Part shown: piece by piece, positions 1 through 11,659 of the stretch
Numbering within the stretch: position 1 is the first letter of the stretch
Layout of the letters: the number at the start of each line of letters is the position of its first letter
From: Histoplasma ohiense
Taxonomy: Eukaryota; Ascomycota; Eurotiomycetes; Onygenales; Ajellomycetaceae
DNA: 64,000 nt
Reading direction: 5' to 3'
NCBI GenBank assembly: GCA_017607445.1
Contig: JAEVHH010000005.1
Location: forward strand, 2,175,001-2,239,000
Made by a program: the position numbers and the translations under genes
The notes under the pieces: model-generated
Databases searched by the model: none
What the model was told of the DNA's origin: nothing
Seen by the model: the letters and a program-made list of their open reading frames with translations, nothing else

Positions 1-829
1 TACAATTAACTAACCTTGCACCTTCAAAGAAGAAATAATTGATAAGGACTAACCATAGCGTTGCATGGCCTTTCTATTTCCTTCCCGACCTGAGGAGATT
101 TGGTTTCTACAAGGACAATCGTAAAAAAAGAAACTTACATTCAACACTTTTAATCACGGCGCGGGGACGAGGGGACGTATTCTCCTTTATTTTGACTCAA
201 CATAGAAGTAAACCCTACTTCTCCAACCTTGTCTCCGGCTTTTTCTGCCAAATGAGTGGTTGGTTGGTCATTCTGAAGTCCTCGAAATGAAACATGCTGA
301 AGTTAAACGGCATAAAGAAAGAAAGGGGAAAAAATAAATAAATAAAAAGTAAAAAGTAAAAAAAAAAAAAAAAAACATTTGAATGAACCTAGCTGCGCAT
401 ATTTTGCTCGAAAGCAACCCTCCTCCAACCGACAAGATAATCATTAAATAAGATTTGCAATCGGACTCACCAGCGCCGACCAGATTTCCCATGTCATTTG
501 ATTGGTGTATTATGGTTTGCAAGACTCCACGAGAAGTCGATATATTTCTCCGGTTGAAAGGTCAGAGGTTAACAGCCGTATTTGACCCCGGTTCCGACTT
601 CTAAGAAACTCGCACCTGCCTGGTCATCACAGTTGCTGAAGATCAATGCTGACACTGCATTTAAGGGATACATGTCTTGTAGAATTTTAGTGTGTCGAAG
701 GACTTAGCTAGACGCTACAACCATTCCTCCAGTTTATATTCCGCCCGTTGCGACGGGTTGACATCGAAGCACATTTAAAAGGTCGTCAGGATCTGGAATA
801 GATGGAGACAATGAAAGCGGGAAGTTATT
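1..829. other. Gene-free 3' flank
   Basis: No open frame here has recognisable protein features. The stretch lies downstream of the BuGZ-like gene and probably holds its 3' untranslated region. A run of A residues near 360-376 is the only simple-sequence feature. Short frames on both strands are low in complexity and look non-coding. Confidence 0.5.
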
Positions 830-2353
830 TTATTGGGGTGGATTTACCAATTGGTCGGAAGCTGTATTGATTCCCGCGACTGCAGCAGTAGTGTTGTCCC
901 CAAGGACCGTCTCCTCCTTCCGTTCAGGAAGATATGCGTACCTAGGCAACTGAGCCATTTTCTCCTCGGGGCTTATTTCGTTATCAGAATACACCATTCT
1001 CGTAGCCTTCGATTTTTCCTTCTCTTTCTTTGCTGGCTTCTCTCCAGCGCCGTCATATGGCTTCACTGTATTGCCTGGGGGTTTACCAGCCATTTCTTCC
1101 GCTTGCTTCGCTGCGCCTGAAATCAAGTCGTCGATTGAGGTTGGGGGTTGTTCGCCAACAACATGAGGTCCTGAAGGGCTTCGACTACTCTGGGATTGCT
1201 CTAAGCCATATGAAGGTTGGCCATGGTGTAATTGTTGCATCTGGAAAGCATTGACTTGGGGTGCCCCAAAACTTGGACGTTGGGGAAGGCTAGGAGCAGT
1301 AGGTAGACTAGGAGGACGAGAGGGAAAGGGGCTATTTTGTGGAGGGGTTTGGGTTCGGAGTGTTTGTTGCTGCTGTTGAAATGTTACTGGTGGAGTATTG
1401 GTACCCAACGGGCGCTGCGGCAAAGCCGACGTAGCGGGCGGGCAATGTTGAGGTGACACTTGGGGAGGGTTGAACTGAGTTGTGGAGTACTGATGTACCG
1501 TAGGTGGGTATTGACCATAGGTGGGAGAAGCGTAATCTGGTGGTTTCTGGAACGAAGTCGCACCTTGTTGATAAGCAGCGCCAGTATGCCCATAGGGCTG
1601 TGGGTAATGATACGGCTGACTTGAGCCATTCAACTGCTGGCTCGTAGGATACTGAGTCGTTGGAACCTACAACGCATGTAAGATAATGTTTCAGACATTG
1701 GATTTGGCTAGAAAATACGGGGAAGATGCTCACATATGTAGCAGCAGTTGTCTGTAAGCCCTGCCCAGCACCAATAGGAGTTTCATCACCGCTGCTCCCT
1801 CCAGCCGCCTGTTCCGCAAGCTTCGCCTTATGCTCCGCAAGCCTCTTTTTCAATTCTGCAGGGCTTTCGAATTTAGGTTTTTTAGGCTGACTGCCACCAC
1901 CTGGCGCTCCAGATGCGGGGTTCCCAGTCACAGCACGACGTTCCGCCTCAGCCTGTTGATATTGAGTCATGACCCGTTGATTATGAGCCTGCAAGACATC
2001 TTCTGGGACACCTTCCATGCCAAATATCTCGATATCCAAACTTGACCGGTTGGGTAGAGCATTATCCACAGCACTTAATGTCTCTTTATGGACTTGGCTC
2101 ATGTGAACCGAGAGTCCTGGTTCCAATAATTGTTAGCAAAGATGTCGCCGGTTCACTGATCTAGAGTCAAGGTTGGACAATCCTCACCGCCAGCCGTATT
2201 CAGTCTCCTACCGCATCGATCGCATTTGAAATGTTTCGCTTTTTGGTGAGAAATTAGAATTTTCAAGTCGTCGAAGTCGCGCTCGCAGTAATAGCACCAG
2301 GGCCGACTGAGGAGCTCCTCGAGGTCCGGATGACCACGCTTCTTCTTACCCAT
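830..2353 (-). CDS. BuGZ/ZNF207-like C2H2 zinc-finger protein
   Basis: Three exons: 2188-2353, 1734-2116 and 830-1666. The introns are 71 and 67 bp, with GTGAGG and GTGAGC donors, and the join gives 461 residues. The first 65 residues form two C2H2 fingers (C20, C23, H36, H41 and C44, C47, H60, H65), preceded by the MGKKKRG basic start. A block containing IEIFGMEGVPED follows. This order matches animal ZNF207/BuGZ, a spindle and kinetochore factor that binds Bub3 and tubulin and is also linked to splicing. The rest is Pro/Gln/Ser/Tyr-rich and probably disordered, as in BuGZ, with a conserved-looking block near the C terminus (EISPEEKMAQLPRY). The family assignment is firm. A Bub3-binding role in this fungus is inferred from animals. 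The finger domain spans intron 1, which supports that splice. Confidence 0.88.
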
Positions 2354-3404
2354 GTTAGATGATGAGCCAAATAATATGAAAGGGTGATAAAAATGCGTTA
2401 TTGCGAAATTCCTATAGAAAGGTCGAAAAAGCTATAAAAAGGGATAATAGTTGTTGTGATTCTGATGGGAAAAGTCAAGGGTCAAACGGTTTGCCGATTC
2501 AGGAATATACTATAGTCACGTGATATTACCGCCTGAAAAACGAGTTCGTTTGAGTTATAGATACTTAGATTATAATTGTAATTATAATAAAGCTCTTGAT
2601 TTTATTGTTATAAGATAAAACAGTTAAGTCTATAATAAGATTGTGTATAATTTATGACAATCAATTTTCTAATATAATGCACAGCTCTAACCCATTTAGA
2701 TCTACAAAACAAGAATGAATTAAGACAGAAAAGAGACATAATGACACAATGTAAGAAATGATTTATACAAAAAAGATTGTATGAAGATGAATCTCGGGGT
2801 AGAAAAATGTGATATCGTTGACGGACCGGTGCATGAATTGGCTGCTGAGTGTTGATAGGCGGGCGTTGACAATAAACGCTGGTTGCGCAAGAGAAGGATC
2901 ATTATGAGTTTTCGGGGGTGAGCGCATCACAATAATTCATGTAATATCATAAATACACAGATAAACAGCGGTATTTTGTTTTTGTGATTTAGTCTTGGTC
3001 CTGGTCACACGGCTAGTCTTCCTGAGATGTGCGTCCATCAATGCATCCAGCAGCCGAAAGGGGTAACAACTATTTACATACATAGACCATAAGGATGGCT
3101 AATAAGAAATTGGTCCAGAACGAAAAAAAAAAAAAAGAAAGAAAAAGAAAAAGAAAAAAGAAAAAAAAGGAAAAAAAGGAAAAAAAAACCCCCAAAGAAA
3201 CCAAAGGTCAAAGGGGAAACAGCAAGCAATATTGACGGGAGACAATATGGTATGATACACAGAAAGATAATAGCGAAGCTCCCAACGCCGTGGGTGCCAG
3301 AAACGCTGAACAAATCACCCCCGGCCTGATTTTCCCAATCCCTAGTCTTCGATATTTTGGACATCGAAATTGCTTAGAAGATGTCAAAAACAAAGAGGTT
3401 TAAA
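2354..3404. other. Intergenic, purine-rich tract
   Basis: This holds the promoter side of the BuGZ-like gene and the 3' flank of the next minus-strand gene. An A/G-rich simple tract runs about 3121-3188. The frames across it encode phenylalanine and serine runs and are artefacts. No gene is seen. Confidence 0.5.
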
Positions 3405-5288
3405 CTATTGATGGTTGCCCTGGTGGTAGTTTATTTGATACACCTGCCCACCGTAGGGGCTATAACGGGCTTGCGGATGCGTAGGGGCACTTAATGGATT
3501 TATCAAATGTTCAGGTCGCCGAAGTTCAGGTTGTGGTGGAACAATGTGGTAAGGCTCTGGTGGCTCAATCTTTTCGTGCGTGACGGGTATTCGGGTGCCT
3601 TTCGCAATGCGTCTGGCCTTCTTAACTGGAATATCTTGAGTATCGGCTCCATGAGTCTTCGAGATAGACCTCCTCTTGCGTCCAGGGCCAGCTTTGACAC
3701 CCCCTTGCTTTTCTGCCTCTGCTTTATCTGCCTCCATTTGCGCTTTGGTTCGCTTTGGGTTTCTTGTCCGGCCTTCATGGTTAAATTTTGCCCAGTGGAT
3801 TATCATTGCCTCTGTTCGCTTTGGATTCTTGGACTGTTGGATCTTAAGTTGATTCTTGGGGTCTAGGAGTGGATCTTCGTAAAGGGGTGTAGGAGCACGT
3901 TCCCCAGTAACTGATGATTTTGTAGGGACAGTGGCGGTGGGTGTTGCAGGCCGAGTAGTTATAGCTGGGGCCCCAGACGTTGCTAACTTCACTGTTAATG
4001 ATCTCACTGGTTGAATCGGGCGGGTGGAAGGCGTAGAGGGTTTCAGAGAAATGGGTTGTGAAGGCGGTTGAGGCGTTGTTGAAGTCGCGCGTGACTTGGA
4101 TCGTTTAACTTTCGCAGATGTAGGCCCAGAGACAGGGCTTGACGGTTCGGTTTGAACCTGGGAGGTTTCTCGAGTTAAAGGATGCCGGAAGCCACCAAAC
4201 CGAGTTATGCGCTTTGGACGGCCATCCACTTCACGATCAACACCATTCGTAATACCGCTGGTATCTGCTGTATCCACTTCTACGGGTTTTTTCTTGGGAG
4301 CGGGTTTGGACGGCGGGCGGATTCCGGGAATATACTCGACACCATTGATTTTAATTGGTGTCCAACCATCGATATTAGGAGACTCTGCAGCGTTGAGTTT
4401 CAGTCTTTTCAGTTGTGCTGGCGTTGGTTTGAAGCCTCCCTGAAGAAATGGGTCCTGGTATCCTATTTTTGATTCCCGGGGGTCGTGTTTGTATCCATAT
4501 AGCATTGCTTCCTTTTTATCTTCAAAAATAAGTGGTTCTTCTAGCTTTCGTGGATTCGCAACCTTTTTCAATGAACGTCGTGTGGCACGTTTCGATAGTT
4601 TGTCAATGGCTACGTATTCATCCTGCCACACCCTAAGAGCTCGGGCCGTATTCGCGGTTATCGCGTAAAGCTCTTCCGTGGTGTGTGACTCTGGTTCCTT
4701 CAAAATGTCGATGTAAATCTCAGCTTTCGTGATTGGTAGAAACTTCCCCTTCGCTACAGTCTCTTTCTCGTATGGCTTTGGGCGTTCAAAATCGCCAAAT
4801 GCAGTTTTCCAAAATGATGGAAGACCCTCGTCCTCTCCATTATAGTCGTCAGTGAACTTTTCTACAGCATTGATATTCCAAAGCAGATCAAGGCGCCTTT
4901 CAACAATTGCCGCCTCACGTTGGCGGGCAAACGCTTCGAGACGATTGGTTTGTTCAGCCTCATCTAGGACAGATTCAGTGGGAGGCGTCTCATCTGTTGC
5001 ATCTTGCTCAACCAGAGAAAGTTTGGCAACTTCAGGATGGGCGATAGCCATATGCTCTCTAAGCACCTCAGCAGGCAAAGTGGTGGGCTCATCGGATGAC
5101 TGAAATAATTCACCGCACCAGACGCATTTTAGAGATGAACGGCTGTTGACAGCCGGAGTGAATTGAATGGAAGCAGACGAGGGTCTTGGGGGATCCGAGT
5201 GCTGCCAGGGAAAGGAACATGAAGGAGATTTCGGCGCTTCAGCACCTTCAGCACCAATGTTTATATCATCCTGAGCCAGATATGACAT
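3405..5288 (-). CDS. Uncharacterised fungal protein with one C2H2-like finger
   Basis: A single uninterrupted 627-residue frame. I do not recognise the family. Near residues 55-84 there is a CxxC pair (CVWCGELF) followed by HMAIAH, which fits a single C2H2-type zinc finger. The middle third (about 90-310) is charged and looks folded, with segments such as LPSFWKTAFGDFERP and WTPIKINGVEYIPGI. The C-terminal half is Pro/Ser/Thr/Lys-rich with several basic clusters (PKRITRFGGFRHP, GPGRKRRSISK, PVKKARRIAKG), consistent with a nuclear, disordered tail. The start is the first ATG of the frame, and there is no better internal candidate. A chromatin or nuclear role is only a guess from the composition. 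Confidence 0.8.
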   Translation of the reverse strand: MSYLAQDDINIGAEGAEAPKSPSCSFPWQHSDPPRPSSASIQFTPAVNSRSSLKCVWCGELFQSSDEPTTLPAEVLREHMAIAHPEVAKLSLVEQDATDETPPTESVLDEAEQTNRLEAFARQREAAIVERRLDLLWNINAVEKFTDDYNGEDEGLPSFWKTAFGDFERPKPYEKETVAKGKFLPITKAEIYIDILKEPESHTTEELYAITANTARALRVWQDEYVAIDKLSKRATRRSLKKVANPRKLEEPLIFEDKKEAMLYGYKHDPRESKIGYQDPFLQGGFKPTPAQLKRLKLNAAESPNIDGWTPIKINGVEYIPGIRPPSKPAPKKKPVEVDTADTSGITNGVDREVDGRPKRITRFGGFRHPLTRETSQVQTEPSSPVSGPTSAKVKRSKSRATSTTPQPPSQPISLKPSTPSTRPIQPVRSLTVKLATSGAPAITTRPATPTATVPTKSSVTGERAPTPLYEDPLLDPKNQLKIQQSKNPKRTEAMIIHWAKFNHEGRTRNPKRTKAQMEADKAEAEKQGGVKAGPGRKRRSISKTHGADTQDIPVKKARRIAKGTRIPVTHEKIEPPEPYHIVPPQPELRRPEHLINPLSAPTHPQARYSPYGGQVYQINYHQGNHQ

Positions 5289-7564
5289 GATGACAGAAAT
5301 GCCTATCTATAGGGAAACTTAGTATTCATTCTCTCAAGTGCCACTGCCAATGACAAAATGGGAAACTTATTGTAAAATAAAGTGGCAGAATCACAAAACA
5401 AATTTTCAAAGCAGAAAATGATCTTGTACAAAAGCGAACTTGTAAAACCAAGACAAACAAGAGCGATGGACAAAATCAGAAGAGCAAAGCGACAAGTCGT
5501 CATATTGTCGAAATGCAGTTGATTTTAAACATGGGTAGAACTAAGATGGTTGGGGAGTTCTGCAGGAAAACTTGCGGTTGTCCCCTGGATAGTATGCAGG
5601 CATCATCAAAGCGACTGCAGATGAAGGAAGAAATGAAAGAAAGATAAATTAAATAAATAAAAAGAAAAAGAAATTAAAAGAAATATATAAGAAAAGAAAA
5701 ATACTATCGTACCCGAGTTGCTGATGAAACCGATTTTACTATTAGCAATTGCCAGGAGCCTCATCAATAATGCATCGGAAACTTGTATCAAAGTGTTTCG
5801 ACAACGAAGAGACGAGAATGGAATGAATGGTCGAGTTTTGTTTGGGTGGATTCGTGCATGAGCCGCCAAATTGTGAACGCTGGAGCTCGTGAAATATCCG
5901 CCAGGAAACGAGTTTAAATTAAAAGTAATAATTAATGGAAGAGAAATGGAAGGAAAGGAAGAAGAGAAAAGAAAGAATCGATAACTAGGCGCTGAGCGTG
6001 TGGGCTGGTGGCGATGGCCGATTTTTGTGAAAGAGGAACTCAGTCCGCCCGTGTAGTTCGATCACAGAACGAAGTATTAGAATAATAACAGAATAGAATG
6101 TAAGATACGGGTCACCGGTCGGCAGCTCTCAAAGCACAGATTATTTCCATATGATTAGAACACCTTAATGTTGTTCTCTGCCAGTATGGACCTTGATCTC
6201 AGTATCGCCCTCAGTAGTAAGATTTCTGCATCCTGGGCGTTAGAGTTTGATCTACTACGATGATGGGCCATGTCACGTTGCCTGCAGTGACCATCGTGCC
6301 CAATCAGAGGCGAGGAATCCTATTTATCGAGTCCGTAAAAGCTCCATACCGTATTTTTTTCCTTTTCTCCTCGTCGTTTGCTTGAATTGATTTTGCACAA
6401 ATAATGTTATGGTAAAATGGCGATGAGTGCGTGCTTCATTGCTTCATGACTTTGCCTCATCTACTCATCATTTACGCGTTTCTTCTACAATTTTATTGAA
6501 TACATGGTATAAATACTCAATAACAGTAACTAGCTGGCGACAATGCACTCTGTACCGAGAAGTTTTGTAACGTTCAGTACCGTAGAACCACCTTGAATAA
6601 TTACTGGACATTCGGAAAATAAACAAATTCCATCGCCACCAGATGAAGTTAGCTCTGCTATCAAAAAAATATCGAATATGTTCTTTTCTTTCTATTGGAA
6701 GGTGAAGAGTATAGTTAGTATGAAAACATGGAACAAAAGTCCTTGTAAACGCTGCATGAAAACAAGGCTATTTTTAGTATAGGGTGAATATTTTCAATTT
6801 TCTAATTTTAATAGTAAGATTTCCATCCATCCAATCTATGAAGACCGCTGGCATATAAAGTCTTGGTGATATGACAAACTTTGATGATTATCGTACAAAA
6901 ACAATATATGTTTCATCTGTGCTTCATATTGTCTGCATGGTCTGGGCTAGGATGGAATGAGAAACTTTAGTAAAGAGTGCTACTAGGTATACACCTCCAT
7001 CACAGAATGGTTCCAATGCTGGAACCGCTCTGCCGACTACGTACCCCATTAGCCTAGAGGACATCTATTCTCTGAATGGAGGTGATTTTTCATATCCCTC
7101 AAAATCTTAAACCGCGTCTTTCAGCGGATCACTAACGTGTGAATATTAGAATAAGAGCTTCATTTGAGACGGGAAATTCCAAGTTTTAGTTAATCGTGGT
7201 TCCAAAGAAGTGGGCCTATAACCACCGATATTTGAGATCCAAGTCCCCTCTCAAGTCATCCACACCATATTCCACCTCTACACTATTATCAAAGAACACT
7301 CATTTTTATATCCTATGTTGTTGAATTTAAAATTGTATCCCATATCAGATGGCAAAATGACCGATGTAAATTATATTTTCAATCAAGAGGAAACCTAGTG
7401 TATGCAAGTCTGTGACACTATCACTAATCATGTCTTACATCCATTCTTTACGATTGACAGCTCATCTAATCCGGACATATAATCAAGTCTACAAACCATT
7501 CAGAGTTAGCTTAAATATGCCACTGCCACTATGACACCCATATATTTAATACATTCGTACCTGT
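5289..7564. other. Gene-free interval, 2.3 kb
   Basis: AT-rich DNA between two minus-strand genes. Purine-rich patches occur around 5630-5700 and 5930-5980. No frame shows family features or plausible exon structure. It likely contains the promoter and leader of the finger protein and the 3' flank of the decarboxylase-like gene. Confidence 0.5.
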
Positions 7565-8125
7565 TCATCGATTCATCTCCCCAACATCTAACGCAACCAA
7601 AAACCTACTCACACAATTATACGCCCCAACTGTAGCCGTGATCTCAACCACCTCCTTCTCACTGAAATGCCTCCTCAATTCCTCAAACACATCGTCAGAC
7701 ACCTTAACGGTCTTTGTCATTTCCTCCGTGTACTTGTAAACAGCAATTTGTTTCGGGGACATCAGCGCCGCCAATTCGGTGTAAGTCGCTGGGTTTTCCG
7801 CTCCGCGCTCCACAAGTTTTAGCGCATCCTCAGAGAAGCCGGCCTGTGTTAATATGGGAGCATGACCCTTCCACTCAAACCAAGCATCGTTCATAGCGGC
7901 AACGCGACATATTGCGATCTCGCGAATGTCTGCAGGAAGAGAGGTTTTGGTGCGGATAGCACCCAGAAATGAATTCCAGCCATCAGCAATGGGGAATGAA
8001 TGAAGAAGCGCTAGGTCAAGGGGGAGGAGGCCCCGTTGTCCCCGCCTGGCTTGTACGCGTTGGAGGATGGTTTCATCCTCTTCGTTCGATGTTGCGGGGG
8101 GGTTAGAAACATATGAGAGGCGCAT
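7565..8125 (-). CDS. Carboxymuconolactone decarboxylase/AhpD-like protein
   Basis: A single exon of 186 residues if it starts at the internal ATG giving MRLSYVSNPPATS; an in-frame ATG 26 codons upstream (8203) is the alternative. I prefer the internal start because homologues in this superfamily begin close to such a sequence. The central helical motif LPADIREIAICRVAAMNDAWFEWKGH (quoted in part) places C73, E84 and H88 as in the CMD fold. A second block, DVFEELRRHFSEKEVVEI, precedes a final helix. The CxxC pair of true AhpD peroxidase reductases is missing; only one cysteine sits at that site. The superfamily call is secure, but substrate and pathway are unknown. Fungal members are often annotated only as CMD-like proteins. 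Confidence 0.82.
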   Translation of the reverse strand: MRLSYVSNPPATSNEEDETILQRVQARRGQRGLLPLDLALLHSFPIADGWNSFLGAIRTKTSLPADIREIAICRVAAMNDAWFEWKGHAPILTQAGFSEDALKLVERGAENPATYTELAALMSPKQIAVYKYTEEMTKTVKVSDDVFEELRRHFSEKEVVEITATVGAYNCVSRFLVALDVGEMNR

Positions 8126-9092
8126 GTTGACGATTACGGGGTGGAGGGGTATTGAATGAGCGGGGACCGATGGGATCAATGTAGAAAAGCGAAGGAATAT
8201 CAATGGACATCAGAGTACTAGTATTATAAAACCCTGGAAGTACACGATAATTCGGTACGCTATTCGGCACGCAACTTTTGATAACTGGTCGTCGAATAAA
8301 ATCCTAGATAATAAGGCCTTTGTTAATTACCCCGCCGGGATCTTCCGGTTCGTCTTCAGTCATCGAAAGATCATCTTATCAACAACGCGCAACATGGCAA
8401 CAGCGTGTATAATTTATATTCATTTTATATGCCACTGCAATTCATGAACCTTTGAAAAAGGAAGACCGGAAAATTTTCTACACAATAAAATTCTCAAAAT
8501 CACATATATAAACCATCACTTCCCCTGGGTCGAAGTTTACTCTAGAAGGATTTATCATTGAGTGCCTACATGGTATTTTAATCCGACTAAATTTTGTTTT
8601 TGGACTTTTGCTTGCCTCCAGCACTCATTATCCTGGGGGTACAAATTTCAGCAAAATGGCACGCAGGACTACTAGATAATACGCTTGGATATTTATAGAA
8701 ACTTGACTTGACCCAAGTTGCTCACAAAGCATCATACAGCATCTTGTGGCCGTTAGTCTGAACATGTTGGGGGGTTTGGATTGGTTCGTCCCCTCTACTA
8801 CCAGCATGGCGCTGGTGTGAGAGAGCTCTTTTGCCCCAGTGACCTAACAGAACAACCTAACTAGGTTTAACCGCACGTGACTCAACTGGCTCTATCTTGG
8901 CGCTCTCACGACATCGTTCAAACGCTTGAGCATCTTTAAACCCATTTCTCATTCAACTGTTTTTTGTTTGAGAAAGGACTGATTCATGGGGGCGGATCCA
9001 TTATTGTCTTGTTAGTATCTCCGCCAAAACTACCCACCACTTCTCTGTAGCTACCAGCTTTGGAACCAGCCCTCAATTGATAGTAGCACACT
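8126..9092. promoter_or_regulatory. Shared upstream region of CMD-like gene and MTC1
   Basis: The two flanking genes diverge, so this 967-bp interval must carry both promoters. No specific binding site can be assigned from sequence alone. No convincing coding frame is present. Confidence 0.45.
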
Positions 9093-10694
9093 ATGTCAAA
9101 GTCAGGAAAGCAAGCCCCTACAAATGACGAACTGCTTGCTCAGTTCGATGACCTTGGTGTCGATGATGGAGCCACCCAGGCAGCGGGGGGAGTGCAAGAA
9201 AAATCAGAGCAGGACCTATTAGCTGAGCTTCAAGACCTTGCTTCTCAAAGACCTCCAACGCCCCGAACTTCGTCCACTTCAAACAGATCTCCTAAACGAA
9301 CATCTGTGACGACACCACCTCCGGGAAGATTCAGTGACGATAAAAGCGCTCCCAGGAAATCAGGAGATAGCTCCCGGGCATATCATACCAGCATTACTCC
9401 TCCAGAGACAACTTCGTCGGAGGCAGGGGATACACCTCCGTCGGAGGAAGCAAGTAAGACCAACGCTGGAGTTGGAGGTGGCTGGTGGGGTGGGATATTT
9501 GCTACCGCTTCAGCTGCTGTGAAGCATGCAGAGGCTGCCGTAAATGAAATCAGAAAAAACGAGGAAGCTCAAAAGTGGGCTGATCAAGTTAAAGGCAATG
9601 TTGGAGTCCTTCGAGGTCTTGGTAAGTCGACAGCTGAATCCCGGCCCGCCCCCAAACCTCTAAGCATCATCTTGCAATCCCCCGTTCTGATGAGCTGAGT
9701 TAATTTTTAAGGTGGCGAGCTACGAACCCTAGCCATGCCAACATTTACCTCCTTCCTCCATACTCTAGCTCCTCCTATTTCCTCTCATGAGCGGCTCCAA
9801 ATTCACATCACACATGACCTCTCGGACTACCCCTCGCTCGATCCATTAATTTATTCAGTCTTCTCTCGGGTAATGTCCCAGGTCGAAGGAGGTGATCTGC
9901 TCGTCATCCAACGCGGTCGGGAATCCGCACCCAAACGTGGCTCAGATTCTCACATCGGGCACAGCTCTTCAGCTGGCTGGAACGATGGACCGTGGTGGCG
10001 GACGGTGTCTGCAGGAAAACCGCGATCTATTTCGGCTATCAAGGGTGCAACGGTTGGTACAAAGCTTGCCCGAGCAAGTGCAGAAGCATATGCCGCAGAA
10101 TACTTTTCTACGAGAGGTGGCGTTGAGGAAGCCGCAAAACAAGCGTCTGAAATTCTATCAGAGTCGAACCCCGTTCGTACCAGTGACATATTCCTTGCCA
10201 TCCAGGCGATTTCTCAACCCACACCACCAGACCTCTTCCAATCAGGCCCCAGCGGAGACGAAGAGGAAATAGCTCAGAATGTCGTGGATGTAAAAGATGA
10301 TCTTGAAGAGGAGGTTTTCTTCGCAATTTATCTTCACGACCCTATCCACAGCATTGCTTTCCATGCCGTTACACAGGCCGTTCCACAGAAGTGGATTGAC
10401 TGGCTTGATGCCCCCGTCGCCCCACATAATCCAGACGACAACCTCGACGGTGTTGTCCGTTCCACCGTTCCCGAAGCGATTGCGGAAATCATTGAGAGCA
10501 ACGCCGTTGACCCTCGTGAATGGGTTGCAGAGTGGATAGAGGAAACCCTGTCTCTTGGTGTTGGCGTCGTTGCACAACGGTACGTCGCGCGGAGAATGGG
10601 TGTGGGTGAAGGTGGTGTTGGTCGAGGGAAGATGAAGGCAGAACAAGCAACTGCTGTGGAAAGTGGTGCAGGAGAAGCAGCTAGAGCGTTGTAA
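9093..10694 (+). CDS. MTC1: Maintenance of telomere capping protein 1 (Mtc1)
   Basis: Two exons, 9093-9621 and 9712-10694. The 90-bp intron has a GTAAGT donor and a TTTTAAG acceptor, and the product is 503 residues. The N terminus (ELLAQFDDLGVDD), the low-complexity Ser/Thr/Pro linker, the Gly/Trp patch GGGWWGGIFATAS, and the block GGELRTLAMPTFTSFLHTLA immediately after the splice all fit the fungal Mtc1 family. The joined frame then runs through QIHITHDLSDYPSLDPLIYS and a conserved C-terminal domain to the stop. Yeast Mtc1 was named from a genetic interaction with cdc13-1 and is associated with cytosolic and COPI-type vesicles. Its biochemical function is not established, so the telomere name should not be over-read. 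Confidence 0.88.
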
Positions 10695-10916
10695 ATTCAA
10701 TTTATCATTCCTCCCCATATAAATAATGTACTTTTCCATAATGATAGCTCGCCGGAGTCTGCCGATCTTCTCCCGAATCTTCCTATTATTTTTTTCAATA
10801 TGAACAGTTTTCGCTGCCAGGTTAATCATGAACTATGTGCTGGAAGAGAGAGATTGAATGATGAACCCAATAACTATCTTTCCACTTTGATCTATTATGT
10901 CCTCCACCAACTCCCA

Positions 10917-10949
<33 letters not shown>

Positions 10950-11659
10950 CATTCCCCCCCATTCATCACATTGACAAATGGCTGCTCCTGGATTCCCCCT
11001 ACTTTATGCCAAATATACCCAACACTATGGCCTGATCTCAGGCATGTTGCCAAATTGGAGCGCTCAGGCCAAAGATTCCAAAGAACAGCACGTTCAATAT
11101 AAGTTTCCTATTTTGCCATTTTCATGTCAACCCCAGAATAGGATAGGATAGGATTGTATTTGTTTTGTCTGTTTGTTAGGTTGCCAGCATTACCAAAAGT
11201 GAACCTTGGAACCTTGGAAGCGTATCACGATCATGTGGTTGTAAACCCGGCTGTTGCCAAGTCCAAAAGGTAAAAACAAACCTTCGAGGCTCAATGTAAA
11301 CAAACATTCGGCTGCGAGTTTCTTGTAAGATCCAACCAGCTACCTGATCTTCAATTGCGCATTCTGGAGCCATAGGAGGGCAGCTTTAATCGTATTTCAC
11401 CTCGTCCCAGCTGAACATGATACGGTAAACAGAGTTTTCTGGAAATAGCGGGGGGTTGCCCTCTTCCGCATCCCATGCAAAATTACCCCAAGAACAATAT
11501 TTCATCTTTCATCACCCCGAGGTTTGCGCTCCGCCCATTATTCCTCGGTCCATTCCACGTTTTTTGCGGTCCTTGGGCATTTGTTTGGCGCTCCCTGGCT
11601 GGTGATGGAGCTCGTGCCAAAATTAATATTTTCTCTTGTACTTTTACTGGGCTTCCGTT
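10695..11659. other. Intergenic with poly-T tract
   Basis: The 3' flank of MTC1 and the upstream region of the coiled-coil gene. It contains an uninterrupted run of 31 T residues at 10919-10949. No gene is seen. Confidence 0.5.
10919..10949. repeat. Poly-T homopolymer (31 nt)
   Basis: An unbroken T run about 225 bp past the MTC1 stop. It is a homopolymer, possibly a slippage-prone tract or an old poly-A tail in reverse orientation. No target-site duplication was identified around it. Confidence 0.85.
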
